64,000 nt of DNA, taken from Acanthaster planci. Its lineage: Eukaryota; Echinodermata; Asteroidea; Valvatida; Acanthasteridae. This document shows positions 62,371 through 64,000 of this stretch, in pieces. Where the stretch lies: the NCBI RefSeq assembly GCF_001949145.1, contig NW_019091536.1:808060-872059 (forward strand). The letters are read 5' to 3'. Position 1 is the stretch's first letter, and the number at the start of each line of letters is the position of its first letter. The position numbers were made by a program, and so were the translations under genes. The notes beneath the pieces were generated by a model, which was given only the letters and a program-made list of their open reading frames with translations, was not told where the DNA came from and searched no databases.

Positions 62371-62428
62371 GCACTCCAGCTACATGTATCTTTCGTAACG
62401 TTGACCAGCTACACGTAGGCTATGTTTG
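62371..62428 (+). CDS. Possible third exon of the secreted protein gene (Ig-like?)
   Basis: 58 nt after a strong acceptor (CTTCAATTTCTCAG|GC), ending at a moderate donor (TTTG|GTAAAA). Entered in phase 1 it reads TPATCIFRNVDQLHVGYV and splits a TG- codon that would be Trp or Cys. Joined to the preceding exon it gives PHFVN-G-TPATCIF. A Cys followed 14 residues later by a possible Trp could be the B-strand Cys and C-strand Trp of an immunoglobulin-like domain. The 11-kb intron and short length make this tentative. Confidence 0.3.
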
Positions 62429-64000
62429 GTAAAAAGGAAAACAAAACATCGTTCATTTTTCTCTAAGGTTGATAGAATTTGCTGTAGGGATGGCTTTCTC
62501 CAGAAGGAGAATGTATCATGGATTTGTCACAATAAATATAAAATGAAAGAAATTTACTGTAAATCACATGAAATAGTTACAGCATTATTCCTGGGTACAA
62601 TTTTAAATGTATTAAATAATTATTTCAATTTAATTACATGTTAAGTTAACTTCAGCTTTTTTAAAACGACACGAGAAACATCGACAGGCGTGCGTCTTTG
62701 TTGATATCCTAAGCTATTTAGAACGTTAACGTTGACAAACCTTAACAAAAGCACACCTTTTGCCAAAAAAGAAAATAAAAATGGAATATTCCCCTCGAAA
62801 CCGTTTCCTTGGTCTGTGATCGAAGACCACACCAACCCGTTAGCCAAATTCGTCACGAGAACGAATTTTCTGGAAGCACACGGGGGAAGTGATTTATAGC
62901 GATTCTGTCAGCTTTTATTACCCCCTCTGCGCAGCCTAAATTAAGCCCTTCGAATGTCAAGTACATTCGAGACGCTGGTCTACGGAGGGTGTCTGGTGCG
63001 GTTAGGTCATTCATCTGGGGGTGTGCATGCGACGGTGCCCTGTGAAGCTTGCCGTTCAAATTAACCGTGATATGATAATCTGCGCCGTCAAATTTTAACA
63101 CAGTCCACGTCACGTGACACCCAACTCAATTTCGTGTGGCTGTTACACATTTTGCGCTTCGAATACAATTCTGGTGGATTTGCCGAGAACTGACTATTTA
63201 TACAAGATCTTATATAAATTAATTAAGTAGAAATGAATTCTGCTCCCTTCTCTCAATAGGCAATACTGCAAAACCCATTTTGTTAAGGTAAACCCCTGTA
63301 ATAACGGTCGGGGATTAGACTTAGTATACAAGGAATAAGGATAGGTCGTTAATGACACCACTTTTTTTGCAGTGCACATGCAGTAGTGTGCCTTTTGCAC
63401 TGAAAATTGTTCCATTTTTTGCAGTTACCGAAATACAAACTCAGGCTGGTGATTTTCTTATGTGTTGCCAAGGATCTTTTACAAGAATGCGTAGTAGAGC
63501 AAGCAGGCAGTTATTAGAATACAGCGCGAAGTGTTAACACCGACATCACTCAACCAAGGTGTAGGCGTACTCCACAGAGGAATTTAGAGTCTTGCTCTCA
63601 ATAATAATTATGTAATTAGGCCTCTGTATAAGCACATTCTTGTTTATTAATGGTTTCCAAGTTTTCGTTTGGTTGTACATTACCTGTACATAATAAACCA
63701 TGAAACAGTTTTCTGTGTATTGCGGCATGTACGTATTTGGTTCATATGTCTGGGATAATCATGGATATTTCGAGGCCATGGGAGAAATCTCATTTGCGAA
63801 TTTGGGTCAGTCAGTGCTGGATAAGACGATTGTAACTTTATGTTTTGTCCCCATCTAGTTTTGACAATAGAGCATATGTATATGTATATAGCCAAGCTGA
63901 TGAAGGAACAACATGGACCCCTGTATACACATTTTCGCCAAACAAAATGCTCATCGTATGGCTGAGAAAAAACTATTAATGAAAGAAGGGTAACGTTGTC
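62429..64000. other. Window end, nothing supported
   Basis: AT-rich with TACATGTA-like words. Possible acceptors exist near 63373 and 63425, but no exon could be completed. Confidence 0.5.

Noticed and set aside
1-64000. CRISPR arrays, phage or bacterial operons, toxin systems
   Set aside because: No regular spacer-repeat arrays or tightly packed coding frames; the window is intron-rich eukaryotic DNA.

Overview
This is a eukaryotic genomic window: intron-rich, AT-leaning, with short exons bounded by good GT/AG splice sites and packed with small non-autonomous transposons. The best-supported gene is an invertebrate-type MBD2/3. Together with the many copies of the palindromes TACATGTA and TAGGCCTA, it suggests a marine invertebrate deuterostome, most likely an echinoderm such as a sea star. 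The organism is an inference. I see no rRNA, no functional tRNA, no CRISPR array and no bacterial or phage operon.

Three protein-coding loci are supported. (1) On the minus strand, six exons between 35,844 and 9,726 encode most of an MBD2/3 methyl-CpG-binding-domain protein, a core subunit of the NuRD chromatin-remodelling and deacetylase complex. All splice phases agree from the second half of the MBD to the acidic C-terminus and stop. The first coding exon (N-terminal half of the MBD) was not found. (2) On the plus strand, six exons between 40,405 and about 43,560 encode the C-terminal part of a protein with a probable BRCT-like domain and a Pro/Ser/Gly-rich linker. Its last two exons are open in two frames. 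A poly(A) signal follows at 43,673. (3) On the plus strand, a signal-peptide exon at 47,192-47,267 and a 42-nt exon at 51,336-51,377 join in phase to give the start of a secreted or membrane protein. A possible third exon lies at 62,371-62,428 and the gene would continue past the window.

Layout: 1-9,725 lies downstream of MBD2/3 and contains one clear MITE. From 9,767 to 35,686 are the MBD2/3 introns, including a 15-kb intron with several MITEs, a decayed triplication of the penultimate exon, and a 50-bp-arm hairpin. From 35,845 to 40,404 is the divergent region between the MBD2/3 and BRCT loci; it holds a second hairpin, a tRNA-like fragment and a TAGGCCTA cluster. From 43,680 to 47,191 is probably the upstream region of the secreted-protein gene. 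From 47,268 to the end are that gene's introns, with a palindromic tRNA-derived SINE pair close to the first splice donor.

MBD2/3 and a BRCT-like protein would both be expected in the nucleus, but nothing in the sequence shows that they work together. Most of the remaining window is intron or intergenic DNA in which I can support nothing further.
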